Assembly: GCF_024606265.1 (NCBI RefSeq)
Contig: NZ_JAHHPP010000055.1
Coordinates: 1 to 62,841, forward strand
DNA from: Endozoicomonas sp. SESOKO1
GTDB lineage: Bacteria > Pseudomonadota > Gammaproteobacteria > Pseudomonadales > Endozoicomonadaceae
Reading direction: 5' to 3'
Length of the DNA: 62,841 bases
The translations under genes were made by a program, and so were the position numbers. Below are positions 41,641-49,109 of the stretch, piece after piece. Position 1 is the stretch's first letter; each line of letters begins with the position of its first letter. Below the pieces are notes generated by a model that did no database searches, was not told the DNA's origin, and worked only from the letters and a program-made list of their open reading frames with translations.

Positions 41641-41842
41641 CGTTAATACCTCTTGTAGTGCTTAATATGGTTCTGAGTAGCTTACTAATCTGTAGTATCA
41701 GCTTACTCTTATCTTCTGGATTGTTGGAGGGAGTATCTGACTTACCTCTAACTCTAAAAGTGTATTGGGGGTATAACTCAGAGAGTGAACCAAGCAATGT
41801 ATTACATTGACTCTTAGTTAATAGAATAACTGTTCTAATCAT
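41630..41842 (-). CDS. Small element protein (70 aa), unknown
   Basis: 70 aa from MIRTVILLTKSQ, placed by GGAGG 6 nt upstream; a GTG two codons earlier is less likely. Its start overlaps the stop of the 48-aa HTH gene (ATGATTAG) and its end overlaps the 110-aa gene, so it is coupled on both sides. No domain recognised; Ser/Thr-rich C-terminus. Confidence 0.55.
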   Translation of the reverse strand: MIRTVILLTKSQCNTLLGSLSELYPQYTFRVRGKSDTPSNNPEDKSKLILQISKLLRTILSTTRGINDEA

Positions 41843-41981
41843 ATACACCTCCTGTATTAGCTCTAACCCTGTAGACTGTTGCTGTACTTATGCCTAACAA
41901 CTTAGCAATCACTTCAGCAGTCTTACCTTGCTTAGTGAATAGCTTAATCTTCCTAACTTTATCCTCTGATATACGTTGCAT
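41835..41981 (-). CDS. 48-aa helix-turn-helix micro-regulator
   Basis: A short frame of 48 codons starting MQRISEDKVRKIKLFTKQGK. It contains a clear helix-turn-helix of the resolvase/Hin C-terminal type: KTAEVIAKLLGISTATVYRV, with a typical AxxLGIS turn. The stop overlaps the start of the 70-aa gene with a strong GGAGG inside its last codons, so it heads the coupled operon running to 40,453. The ribosome binding site is weak (GGGAT). It could be a stand-alone DNA-binding protein regulating this operon, or a relic of a recombinase tail. Confidence 0.65.
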   Translation of the reverse strand: MQRISEDKVRKIKLFTKQGKTAEVIAKLLGISTATVYRVRANTGGVYD

Positions 41982-42102
41982 AGTAGTAATCCCATCTGAT
42001 CCATAGGAGTAATATACAGTTAATCAATACTGATTGATAGGAAGGTAGCTACTACGTAGTGGAACCAAGGAAAGTAATACCACCTCTAGAACAATAGAAT
42101 AC

Positions 42103-42363
42103 CTATCTCCTTCTCTGTCTCATCAAGTCTGTATAGACTTCAGTGAACTCACTATTAGTCTCTACTGGCTCCTTGAGTAGATACTTCTGTTCATAGTAAG
42201 AGAGATCCATACCCAATAACATAGAAGCCTCTGCTGCTCTATTAAGTATTTCAATAGGTACACTGTATTCTTCTGCTAATGACTGAGCCTTCTTCCATAA
42301 GAACTTACTCTGTATATCCTTCTCACTCAGTATCTTTATTGATGATGCATTGTAGTCTGTCAT
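42103..42363 (-). CDS. Small element protein (86 aa), unknown
   Basis: 86 aa with GGGAG about 6 nt before the ATG. It is predicted to be helical: SLAEEYSVPIEILNRAAEAS and MLLGMDLSYYEQKYLL. No membrane segment, no Cys. It lies between the terminator of the Rha-like gene and the HTH operon; 121 bp separate it from the HTH gene. No family recognised. Confidence 0.6.
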   Translation of the reverse strand: MTDYNASSIKILSEKDIQSKFLWKKAQSLAEEYSVPIEILNRAAEASMLLGMDLSYYEQKYLLKEPVETNSEFTEVYTDLMRQRRR

Positions 42364-42391
42364 TGTGTACTCCCTAAGAGTTGAACCAGAT

Positions 42392-42425
42392 AAAAGAAAG
42401 GGAACCAGTAATACTAATTCCCTTT
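42392..42425 (-). terminator. Intrinsic terminator, minus strand
   Basis: AAAGGGAA (42,397-42,404) pairs with TTCCCTTT (42,418-42,425); a T-rich tract follows on the minus strand. It closes the Rha-like gene. The stem contains one GAACCA copy. Confidence 0.75.
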
Positions 42426-42434
42426 GAGTACTAG

Positions 42435-43457
42435 TTAGTTAGCTTCAAGTTCTGTTAATTTATTCTCTGCTAGTGTCTTTGCCTGTCTTGCTAACTTCCT
42501 TTCGTATTTAGTGATAATTACCTCTGCTGCATCAATCTCTGCCATTACCTTAAGTGCTTTGGCTCTATCTCTACTGCACTCCATAAACTTTTTATCGTAG
42601 ATCTTGGTTAGTGTGTTCCTAAGACTCTCTGCAAACCTTACCCTATCATCATAGTTAGCATTAGGATTGTTGTAAGATGCATCAATAAACTCTTGAGCAA
42701 TGTCATCCAATGGCTTATCAGGGTGTGACTCAACGAGTTTAGCAATACGCTTTGAAGGTCTGGATAGAGCCATAACATCATGTACTGAACCAGTAAGACC
42801 AGCTTGAGCAATAGCCTTAACATCTTCCTCACTACTAACTTCAGCAATAGTAGTCAGTGCTGTATGTTGAGCTACAGTCTTTTGGATAATACCCATACGA
42901 GATTGCTTACCCTTAGAAGTATGTGCAGATAATACTGCTTCTGCTGCTGAGTGTGGTTTGTAGATGTAAACCTTTGCACGATTACCTGAACTTTCCATGC
43001 ATACATCAGTGTGTGCATGAAATTCTGAAGCCAGCATAGTAGTAAAGTCCTTATCTTCTTCAAAGTGATTCTGCTCATTTATCCTCTTAAGGCAGGAAGT
43101 CCAATTACGATCAGTGTATGAGATACCCATAGCATCAAGTAGTGCTTTACCTTCTACATATTCAATCTTGGTTCCAAAGGTTTCTCCCCAATCAATGTAG
43201 TTACTAATAAGTCCTAACTCTTCAAGCATAGAAGTAGCTTGGTCAATGGTAGCAACAGCAGTTGAGTTATTCATGGAGTCTAAATAGATGCCAGCAAATT
43301 TGCTGAGATCTCCTAACTGACCTAATTGAGATTTAATGTCTCTCATAACATCAGCATGATTCTTACCTGTAAGTTCAGTAATCTCTCTGCTGCTCATAGT
43401 CTCTACAGCATTGGATACAGTAGTAGTAGTTGGTTCAAAAGGATTAATAGAGTTCAT
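42435..43457 (-). CDS. Rha-family phage regulatory protein
   Basis: 340 aa. Residues 22-100 carry the Rha signature: MSSREITELTGKNHADVMRD then SQLGQLGDLSKFAGIYLDS. Rha proteins are phage regulators or antirepressor-type proteins that affect infection of hosts lacking IHF. The C-terminal half is helical and basic, ending in a Lys-rich coiled coil (ITKYERKLARQAKTLAEN). It is a single gene with its own terminator, downstream of the winged-helix-like regulator. The middle (GETFGTKIEYVEGKALLDAM; YTDRNWTSCLKRINEQNHF) differs from classical Rha and may be a second module. Confidence 0.75.
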   Translation of the reverse strand: MNSINPFEPTTTTVSNAVETMSSREITELTGKNHADVMRDIKSQLGQLGDLSKFAGIYLDSMNNSTAVATIDQATSMLEELGLISNYIDWGETFGTKIEYVEGKALLDAMGISYTDRNWTSCLKRINEQNHFEEDKDFTTMLASEFHAHTDVCMESSGNRAKVYIYKPHSAAEAVLSAHTSKGKQSRMGIIQKTVAQHTALTTIAEVSSEEDVKAIAQAGLTGSVHDVMALSRPSKRIAKLVESHPDKPLDDIAQEFIDASYNNPNANYDDRVRFAESLRNTLTKIYDKKFMECSRDRAKALKVMAEIDAAEVIITKYERKLARQAKTLAENKLTELEAN

Positions 43458-43539
43458 ATAGATACCTCAATAAAAGTTAATTGGTTCAGATACTTTTAAG
43501 AGGTTTTAGGAAGGGTAAGTAGTGGAGGGATTAAGTAGC

Positions 43540-44079
43540 TTAGAGTAGACCTTCTTTAGTTAGCTGTTCAGAAATCTCGAATACTTGCTCTGGATTACAG
43601 GCATTAATCGACTTAAGACCTAACTCAGCTACTAATTCATCTCTACGCTTCAACATAGGCTGCATTGCAGTGAACTCTTCAGCAGTCTTAACCTTAGAGC
43701 AAGCTTCCTTACCAATATAGAACACTGTTACCTTCGCTTTAGTAGTAGGCTGAGTAAACTTAATCTTCTTCATCCAACCGGCTTTAACCAGAGCAAGTCT
43801 ATTGTTGAGAACTTTCTTCTTTCCCCAACCTAAAGCCTCAGCAGTAGCTTCATCGTTCCAGAAGTCAAACTTCACAGACTTGATCTTACGTAAGTAGAAT
43901 GTCATCAGCGTTACAGCAGCATCAGATACATCGTTGCTGAGTTCAGCCATCTCTTCAATGCTCAAGTAGTGGTAAGTGGAACCCATAGGACGAGCCTTAG
44001 GGATAGCATTAACCTGTCGATCATCATTGAAATTGAAATCCATCAGTGCATCACGTACTGGGTTAGCTTCTTGGTTCAT
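43540..44079 (-). CDS. Winged-helix-like DNA-binding regulator (179 aa)
   Basis: 179 aa from MNQEANPVRDALMDF. GGAG 8 nt upstream decides this ATG over the frame opening at 44,145. The centre (DEATAEALGWGKKKVLNNRL then ALVKAGWMKKIKF) looks like a helix-turn-helix followed by a wing, as in replication initiators and MarR-like regulators. Four near-palindromes with CCC-AATAT-GGG cores lie 60-180 nt upstream of its start, which suggests autoregulation or iteron-type binding. It is the element's best candidate for a master regulator or replication initiator; no family certain. Confidence 0.6.
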   Translation of the reverse strand: MNQEANPVRDALMDFNFNDDRQVNAIPKARPMGSTYHYLSIEEMAELSNDVSDAAVTLMTFYLRKIKSVKFDFWNDEATAEALGWGKKKVLNNRLALVKAGWMKKIKFTQPTTKAKVTVFYIGKEACSKVKTAEEFTAMQPMLKRRDELVAELGLKSINACNPEQVFEISEQLTKEGLL

Positions 44080-44139
44080 GGCACATCTCCTAAATATTGA
44101 ATTATTTCCTAGATCGGAGAACATATAATACCATTTTTT

Positions 44140-44260
44140 CCCCAATAGAGGAACAAAGACATGAATATTATTCCAAATTATTTTTTACCCAATATGGGAA
44201 ATACTGATATAAATTTCCCTTAAATGGGGAAATGTTTTTAAACTTTTTCCCCAAAATGGG
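44140..44260 (-). promoter_or_regulatory. Four operator-like palindromes upstream of the winged-helix gene
   Basis: Four related sites: CCCCAATAGAGG (44,140-44,151), CCCAATATGGG (44,188-44,198), CCCTTAAATGGGG (44,217-44,229) and CCCCAAAATGGG (44,249-44,260). Each is flanked by T-rich left and A-rich right sequence. Centre spacings are about 48, 30 and 32 bp, near three to four helical turns. They are likely binding sites for the adjacent regulator, or replication iterons. Confidence 0.65.
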
Positions 44261-44695
44261 AAGTATTTTTTTGGACTCTAGCCTTAGTCTCCCAAGGGTT
44301 ACAGCCGATTTATCCTCGGAAATCTCAGCCTATATACTAATATATGCTCCCTACTGGAACTTTTTTCCACTATACTAAAGCCTAACTAATTTACTACAGC
44401 CCAGTAATGACGGGATATACAGAGAATTCATGGGAAAAAGTTAGACTTTAGTTAGGGTAGTAATATATATAATAACTACACCCCTACCACCTAAGATCTA
44501 CTATTAAACTACTATTGAACACTAATAAAGTAGTGGGACATTTTTGCTGAGCTAGGCTTTAGTCTGCTTAGAAAAGAATAATAAACAAGAAGGTAATGAG
44601 CTAACTTACAGATATCTAAAATGCACTTTTACACTTTTTTATCCATTTTCCCTTTATATAAGAAAAGGAATATCTACTCAATGAACCAACTAATA

Positions 44696-44777
44696 GCATA
44701 CCCCTGTGGACAAGTCTGAACCGGCTCGGTGGCACACCGGACGGAAGCTAAGCGTGAAGTCCACGTTAGGGGTATGC
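44696..44777 (+). ncRNA. Highly structured RNA-like segment, class unknown
   Basis: A perfect 10-bp outer stem (GCATACCCCT with AGGGGTATGC) continues into a 6-bp stem (GTGGAC/GTCCAC) with a GTT bulge on the 3' side, enclosing about 47 nt with an inner hairpin CGGTG-GCA-CACCG (44,727-44,739). It is strikingly GC-rich in an AT-rich non-coding region. It is not a tRNA, and I could not match it to a ribozyme or riboswitch core. The strand is arbitrary because the stems are symmetric. It may alternatively be a DNA cruciform at an origin. Confidence 0.5.
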
Positions 44778-44786
44778 GTCTTAAGG

Positions 44787-45082
<296 letters not shown>

Positions 45083-45247
45083 TATTAGTATTATTTATAT
45101 ATTATTAGGAGGTATCTATACCTCTCACTGGTTAATATATCCTTCCTTGGTTCATATTGTAGATACTCTGTCATATACACCCTATATTTTAGATTCTAGA
45201 GCTATTACCCACCTAAGACGATAAATCACACCAGTTAGATTAAACAC

Positions 45248-45278
45248 CTCTCAGAGAGGCTTAAATTAGCTCTGAGAG
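45248..45278 (+). promoter_or_regulatory. Inverted-repeat operator module 1
   Basis: CTCTCAGAG-N13-CTCTGAGAG, a perfect 9-bp inverted repeat whose spacer contains GGCTTAAATTAG. A TATATATA follows at -10 distance from TTAAAT, so it may be an operator overlapping a plus-strand promoter. The same spacer recurs at 45,462 and, nearly, at 39,411. Confidence 0.6.
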
Positions 45279-45452
45279 CATGTATATATATTTAGTACTG
45301 AACCAGTGAACCATGAGAGATTTATCTAGTTCTACCTGTAGTATTATCTTTCTTGGTTCATACGTTAGATACATCAATTCCTACCCACTAAATATTAGCT
45401 CTCAGAAGACTTCTCACTGTAGAGATTAAAACATACTACCTATATCTATCGT

Positions 45453-45493
45453 CTCTCAGAGAGGCTTAAATTAGCTCTCAAGCTATGTATAAA
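45453..45493 (+). promoter_or_regulatory. Inverted-repeat promoter module 2, upstream of the lipoprotein cassette
   Basis: CTCTCAGAG, the same 13-nt spacer and a partly decayed right arm (CTCTCAAG). TTAAAT (45,466-45,471), 16 bp and TATAAA (45,488-45,493) form a plausible promoter reading towards the genes at 45,590-46,941. A protein binding the inverted repeat would cover the -35. Confidence 0.6.
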
Positions 45494-45589
45494 TAATAGA
45501 CAGACACTCTAGTCCTATTCAGGTATGGATATTCGATTAGACAGATGGGATACTCATCTGCGTATTGATATGCATAAAGAGGGATAATA

Positions 45590-45751
45590 ATGAAAATCAA
45601 GTTCACCTTAGCACTAGTACTTAAGTACATTTTGATGGTTATATTCCCCCCTTACTTGCTTTACATACTGATAAAATCAATGTTCTTTGTGAACAGGAGT
45701 GGAACACCAGTTAAGGGTGAAAATCACTCTGACGAGTGGCTAAATAAGTGA
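45590..45751 (+). CDS. 53-aa membrane protein
   Basis: 53 codons starting MKIKFTLALVLKYILMVIFP, with GAGGG about 6 nt upstream of the ATG. One membrane helix (residues ~5-30) and a short hydrophilic tail. A 20-codon frame (MDIRLDRWDTHLRIDMHKEG) ends 2 nt before this ATG and may be a coupled leader peptide. It is the first gene after promoter module 2. No family. Confidence 0.55.
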   Translation: MKIKFTLALVLKYILMVIFPPYLLYILIKSMFFVNRSGTPVKGENHSDEWLNK

Positions 45752-45832
45752 GTTAATTTCTATATCGAACACAGAACCAAGAGGTATCAAGCAGTAACCT
45801 CTAACATCAATAACTACAATGGAGTACTTACA

Positions 45833-46369
45833 GTGAAACCCATACTTATTATTCTACTGTCTGCACTGGTTCTATCTGGCTGTGCTACTAATCCAGCCCC
45901 TAACTATGTGAATGGTAGGTACTATATGGCTGGTGATGCTAACTGTGCTAAACACTATGGCACCAACTATAATAGCCAGCTTGTATGTGCTGACAAAGAT
46001 GGTAATAGAACTGGTGTAAGGAATCCTATGTCAGACTATGAAGTACAGCAGTGGAACCATAAACAACAACTAAACAGACAAGAAACTTCTGCTGCAATCA
46101 ATAGCTTTAGTAATTCATTAAGCAGCATGGGTAACAGTATGCTTCAACAGAGTCAGAGTATGGACAATAACAACTACTCTAACCCATACACACCATACTC
46201 TACAGCTTCTGGTTCTATGACTATTGATCCTAATGGCAACTATAACTACTTCCAACAGAAGAGTTATGATGGTTCAACAGGCATAGGGACATATCAATAC
46301 GGTAATAAGATATTTTCCTGCAAGACACTACCCAACGGTTCACTTAAATGCTGGCAGGTAAGACAATGA
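45833..46369 (+). CDS. Element-encoded lipoprotein (178 aa)
   Basis: 178 aa with a GTG start preceded by GGAG 9 nt upstream. The signal peptide MKPILIILLSALVLSGCATN has a lipobox (LSGC), so the protein should be an acylated lipoprotein. The mature part is Asn/Gln/Ser/Tyr-rich and contains repeated MGNSMLQQSQSMDNNNYSN-like low complexity, with two Cys in the last 20 residues (FSCKTLPNGSLKCW). It overlaps the next gene by ATGA. Surface lipoproteins of prophages often act in superinfection exclusion, which is only an inference here. Confidence 0.75.
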   Translation: MKPILIILLSALVLSGCATNPAPNYVNGRYYMAGDANCAKHYGTNYNSQLVCADKDGNRTGVRNPMSDYEVQQWNHKQQLNRQETSAAINSFSNSLSSMGNSMLQQSQSMDNNNYSNPYTPYSTASGSMTIDPNGNYNYFQQKSYDGSTGIGTYQYGNKIFSCKTLPNGSLKCWQVRQ

Positions 46370-46587
46370 ACATAAAACATAGAGCAATTAATATTCTTAC
46401 AGGCTTTGTAGTCACACCCATCCTATTAGTTATGATTGTAATTGGGATAGAAGAGCTAGGAAGCAGTTACTTTAATGATGTAGAAGCAGCTTTCTACATC
46501 ATTTCAATGATAATGGTATCTCAGTCTACAGCAGGTATTAGTTACTTGTTAGGCATTGGTTATAAGTCATGGCACAGATCACAATAG
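46366..46587 (+). CDS. Two-span membrane protein (73 aa)
   Basis: 73 aa from MNIKHRAINILTG, the ATG overlapping the lipoprotein stop (ATGA). Two membrane helices (GFVVTPILLVMIVIGIE and FYIISMIMVSQSTAGISYLL) separated by a short acidic loop. Translationally coupled to the lipoprotein, so the two products probably act together in the envelope. No family recognised. Confidence 0.65.
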   Translation: MNIKHRAINILTGFVVTPILLVMIVIGIEELGSSYFNDVEAAFYIISMIMVSQSTAGISYLLGIGYKSWHRSQ

Positions 46588-46602
46588 AGAGGGAACCAAG
46601 GC

Positions 46603-46941
46603 ATGAAGAATATATTTACTATTGTAATGGCAATCTTCTTAACTGGATGTATGAGTGGAGGCATCAGAGATATGACTGTTACTGGTACAACTGTAGGATA
46701 TGAGCTTGGTAATACTATTCGCAGTCTAAACTATGCAACCAATTATGTGTCTGAGTGTGATCCTGACTATAAGCTATTACCTAAAGCACAAGAGCAGATG
46801 GCTAAGTATTATGAAGACTACTCAGAATATATTGATATGCAAAACTCTTTAACAACACCATTATTAGCTAGAGCATTCATTACTTGTGACACACAGAAAG
46901 CTGCTATAGCTAATTTACTCAAAGATATAGATATTAAGTAA
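46603..46941 (+). CDS. Second element-encoded lipoprotein (112 aa)
   Basis: 112 aa with signal peptide MKNIFTIVMAIFLTGCMSGG and lipobox LTGC; the mature protein is helical with two further Cys. The start follows GGAACCAAGG, so one copy of the element's repeated motif forms part of the ribosome binding region. It is third in a membrane/lipoprotein cassette and followed by an intrinsic terminator. No family recognised. Confidence 0.7.
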   Translation: MKNIFTIVMAIFLTGCMSGGIRDMTVTGTTVGYELGNTIRSLNYATNYVSECDPDYKLLPKAQEQMAKYYEDYSEYIDMQNSLTTPLLARAFITCDTQKAAIANLLKDIDIK

Positions 46942-46955
46942 CAGTCTTACTGTAG

Positions 46956-46980
46956 AGCCTCCTATACTGGAGGCTTTTTA
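46956..46980 (+). terminator. Intrinsic terminator, plus strand
   Basis: AGCCTCC-TATACT-GGAGGCT followed by TTTTA, 14 nt past the second lipoprotein stop. Its stem resembles the terminator at 34,902. Confidence 0.85.
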
Positions 46981-47141
46981 TATCTACAGCATTTAAACAC
47001 CAGTATTAAGAAGAGTATTAGAAGTAGGAATTATTTATCTTCCTTGGTTCAAGTCTTTAGACCTATCATATAGCCCCTAAATATTCGATCTGAGAGCTTT
47101 TCTATACCCTACCTGTTAAATCGTATCAGTCAGATTGATAG

Positions 47142-47183
47142 CTCTTAGAGAGACTTATACGAGCTTACAGGAGCAGGTATAAT
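47142..47183 (+). promoter_or_regulatory. Degenerate inverted-repeat promoter module 3
   Basis: CTCTTAGAG-N13-CTTACAGGAG resembles the CTCTCAGAG/CTCTGAGAG operators. TTATAC (47,155-47,160), 17 bp and a perfect -10 TATAAT (47,178-47,183) lie directly upstream of the gene at 47,209. Confidence 0.6.
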
Positions 47184-47208
47184 ATTCTTAGTGAACCAAG
47201 GAAGCATT

Positions 47209-47382
47209 ATGAGTAGTTATAGCAGACTGATAGTAGATCTGAACCAAGAAGAAATAGATATGCTAGAGGGCTTTACTGATCCTGCTGATAGTATTCCTAT
47301 TGATGAAGTAGCTGAAGTATTAGAGTTGGAACCAGTAGCAATAGAGGCATACCAAAGACTGAGATATTACTACGAACTTTAG
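47209..47382 (+). CDS. Small acidic protein next to the integrase (57 aa)
   Basis: 57 aa from MSSYSRLIVDLNQEEIDMLE, the ATG preceded by AAGGAAG; a GTG six codons earlier is possible. Acidic, helical, no Cys. A perfect TATAAT promoter lies 26 nt upstream. It converges on the integrase gene with a 28-bp gap. Size and place would suit an excisionase, but excisionases are usually basic, so this is unproven. Confidence 0.55.
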   Translation: MSSYSRLIVDLNQEEIDMLEGFTDPADSIPIDEVAEVLELEPVAIEAYQRLRYYYEL

Positions 47383-47410
47383 TATCTCTATCTCACTGGT
47401 TCACTGGCAG

Positions 47411-48370
47411 TTATCCCATCAATCCAGCCACATCATTAGCTGTTAGATTTACATATCTGGATAACTGGCTAAGAGTCTTATGACCACTAATAACTCTTAA
47501 CTGTGCTGTAGATAATCCCTTCTTAGCGTATTTAGTGATGCTGGTATGCCTAAGGTCATGGAATCTTAAATCCTTTATACCTGCTCTTATACAGGCTCTA
47601 TACATGGCTGTAGAGATACCTTCAGACTTAACATTGAATATTAGACCTTTATCCTTAATGCCTAACTGTTCAAAGATTGATATGGCTGTAGAAGATAATG
47701 GTACATCTCTACTGGCTCCATTCTTTGTTATCTCTTCAGGTAATACTAACCTCTTGTTACTGAGGTCTAACCATTCCCATCTGATAGAAGATAGTTCACT
47801 CCTCCTCATGGCAGTCTCAATAGCCACAATGAAGACAGGTCTCATCTTAGGAGTAATGTTATCAAGTATGAGCCTCTGTTCTTCTGGTGATGCTATTCTG
47901 TCTCTGGCTCTACCATTCTTTGTAAGCTGAACCAACTTCACAGGATTCTTAACATCAATATGGAGTCTTCTCTGTGCAAAGGTGTAGAGTCTGGATATGA
48001 ATAGTAGATCCTTTCTGGCTGTAGACTCTGTAACACTCCTTAGTCTTTTCTGTTTATGAGCTTCTATTGCCGGTGGAGTGAGAGTAAAGAGTGTATGTCT
48101 TGATAGGAAAGATTTATTAATTCTCCATAAGCAATCTTCATTGTCTGGTCTTTTGAGTCTGGATCTACAGTCTTGTAGGTATAGTTCAATGAACTCTGAG
48201 AAAGGATAATCTGAACCAGATGTAACAGCTTGATCTATTGTGGACTCATACTCTTCAGACCACTGTATAGCCTCTGCTTTAGTATTGAATGCTTTAGTCT
48301 TCTGAGGGTATCCAGACTTACGAATAACAGCCTGATACTTTCCTGATGATAATTTTCTGTAGGTAGCCAT
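47411..48370 (-). CDS. int: Tyrosine recombinase (integrase) of the element
   Basis: 319 aa. An N-terminal arm-binding region (GKYQAVIRKSGYPQKTKAF), a core-binding domain (~50-150) and a catalytic domain with Arg189 (AMRRSEL), His271-x2-Arg274 (HDLRHTSI), His297 (SGHKTL) and nucleophile Tyr306 (SRYVNLT). The full catalytic set is present, so the enzyme may be active. It lies 71 bp from the intact tRNA-Arg and reads away from it, the normal position for a tRNA-targeting integrase. No strong ribosome binding site precedes the ATG. Confidence 0.95.
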   Translation of the reverse strand: MATYRKLSSGKYQAVIRKSGYPQKTKAFNTKAEAIQWSEEYESTIDQAVTSGSDYPFSEFIELYLQDCRSRLKRPDNEDCLWRINKSFLSRHTLFTLTPPAIEAHKQKRLRSVTESTARKDLLFISRLYTFAQRRLHIDVKNPVKLVQLTKNGRARDRIASPEEQRLILDNITPKMRPVFIVAIETAMRRSELSSIRWEWLDLSNKRLVLPEEITKNGASRDVPLSSTAISIFEQLGIKDKGLIFNVKSEGISTAMYRACIRAGIKDLRFHDLRHTSITKYAKKGLSTAQLRVISGHKTLSQLSRYVNLTANDVAGLMG

Positions 48371-48440
48371 ATAGTGTGTAATAACTGTGTAATGGTTTTA
48401 GTAATTCTTATTACACAATGGCTCTAAGCTATTGAATTTA

Positions 48441-48486
48441 TTGGCGCTCCCAGGAGGATTCGAACCTCCGACCTGCCCCTTAGGAG
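48441..48486. repeat. Right attachment site within tRNA-Arg
   Basis: 46 bp identical to 33,621-33,666. It forms the 3' part of the intact tRNA gene, so integration preserved tRNA function. The distance between copies, 14,820 bp, is the length of the excised circle. Confidence 0.95.
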
Positions 48487-48518
48487 GGGGCTGCGCTATC
48501 CAGCTGTGCCATGGGAGC
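48442..48518 (-). tRNA. tRNA-Arg (anticodon CCT)
   Basis: 77 nt with encoded CCA. Acceptor GCTCCCA pairs with TGGGAGC, discriminator G; anticodon loop CTCCTAA gives CCT; T arm GGAGG-TTCGAAT-CCTCC. It reads AGG codons. It is the integration target of the element to its left. Confidence 0.95.
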
Positions 48519-48641
48519 ATGCGTGATCGGACTGATTGCCAAGGCATACACATCAACGTATGTGGCAGGAAGCGTACTTCATTCACAGTGGATGATCAAG
48601 CCTGGGCAGGTAAGAGATTTTTTAAGAGGTGTTAAACAGAC

Positions 48642-48854
48642 TTAAGGGCTGTCTTTCTCGGGAAATACAATTTCAAGCTGTTGCTCAAAGGCAAGCATTT
48701 TTTCGGCGAGACGCTCACTATCAACCATCAGCGCCCCATCAAGATATGCCTGGCGCAGGCGGCTGACACGATCTTCCGTGGTATTGATAACAAAACTTAG
48801 TTTCTTCTCGGAGCCTTCCAAATTCGTACTTGACTCTCGATACCCTTTACCCAT
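48642..48854 (-). CDS. FlgM-like anti-sigma factor domain protein (70 aa)
   Basis: 70 aa from MGKGYRESSTNLEGSEKK, the ATG preceded by AAGGAG 5 nt upstream; the frame is open 49 codons further but without support. The C-terminal half (RVSRLRQAYLDGALMVDSER then LAEKMLAFEQQLE) resembles the sigma-28-binding region of FlgM, where it holds FliA inactive until the hook is finished. It is short for FlgM (about 97 aa) and no flagellar gene is adjacent, so it is either a divergent FlgM or a different small regulator. Confidence 0.5.
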   Translation of the reverse strand: MGKGYRESSTNLEGSEKKLSFVINTTEDRVSRLRQAYLDGALMVDSERLAEKMLAFEQQLEIVFPEKDSP

Positions 48855-49109
48855 GCTCACTCCTTGAACGATAAAAAAGATTTCTTGGTGACTAGTCGGA
48901 CATACTGTCACCTCCAGTTCAGGCTGTCTACCCATGATTCTTATTATTTTAGTAAGAGAGGTAACTGACTCAACAGCCAGACACCTCTCCAACACACTCA
49001 CTTTACAAACCAGTTCCAGCAGAGCACCGTGCAGCAGATAGGCAGCATGCCAAGCCGAGATACACTCTTTTGACCTTAGCTATAAGCACAAAGAACCAGA
49101 CATCATTGA

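Noticed and set aside
44696-44777. tRNA-like gene or hammerhead ribozyme
   Set aside because: The outer stem is 10 bp with no D, anticodon and T arms, and the CUGANGA and GAAA core of hammerheads is absent.
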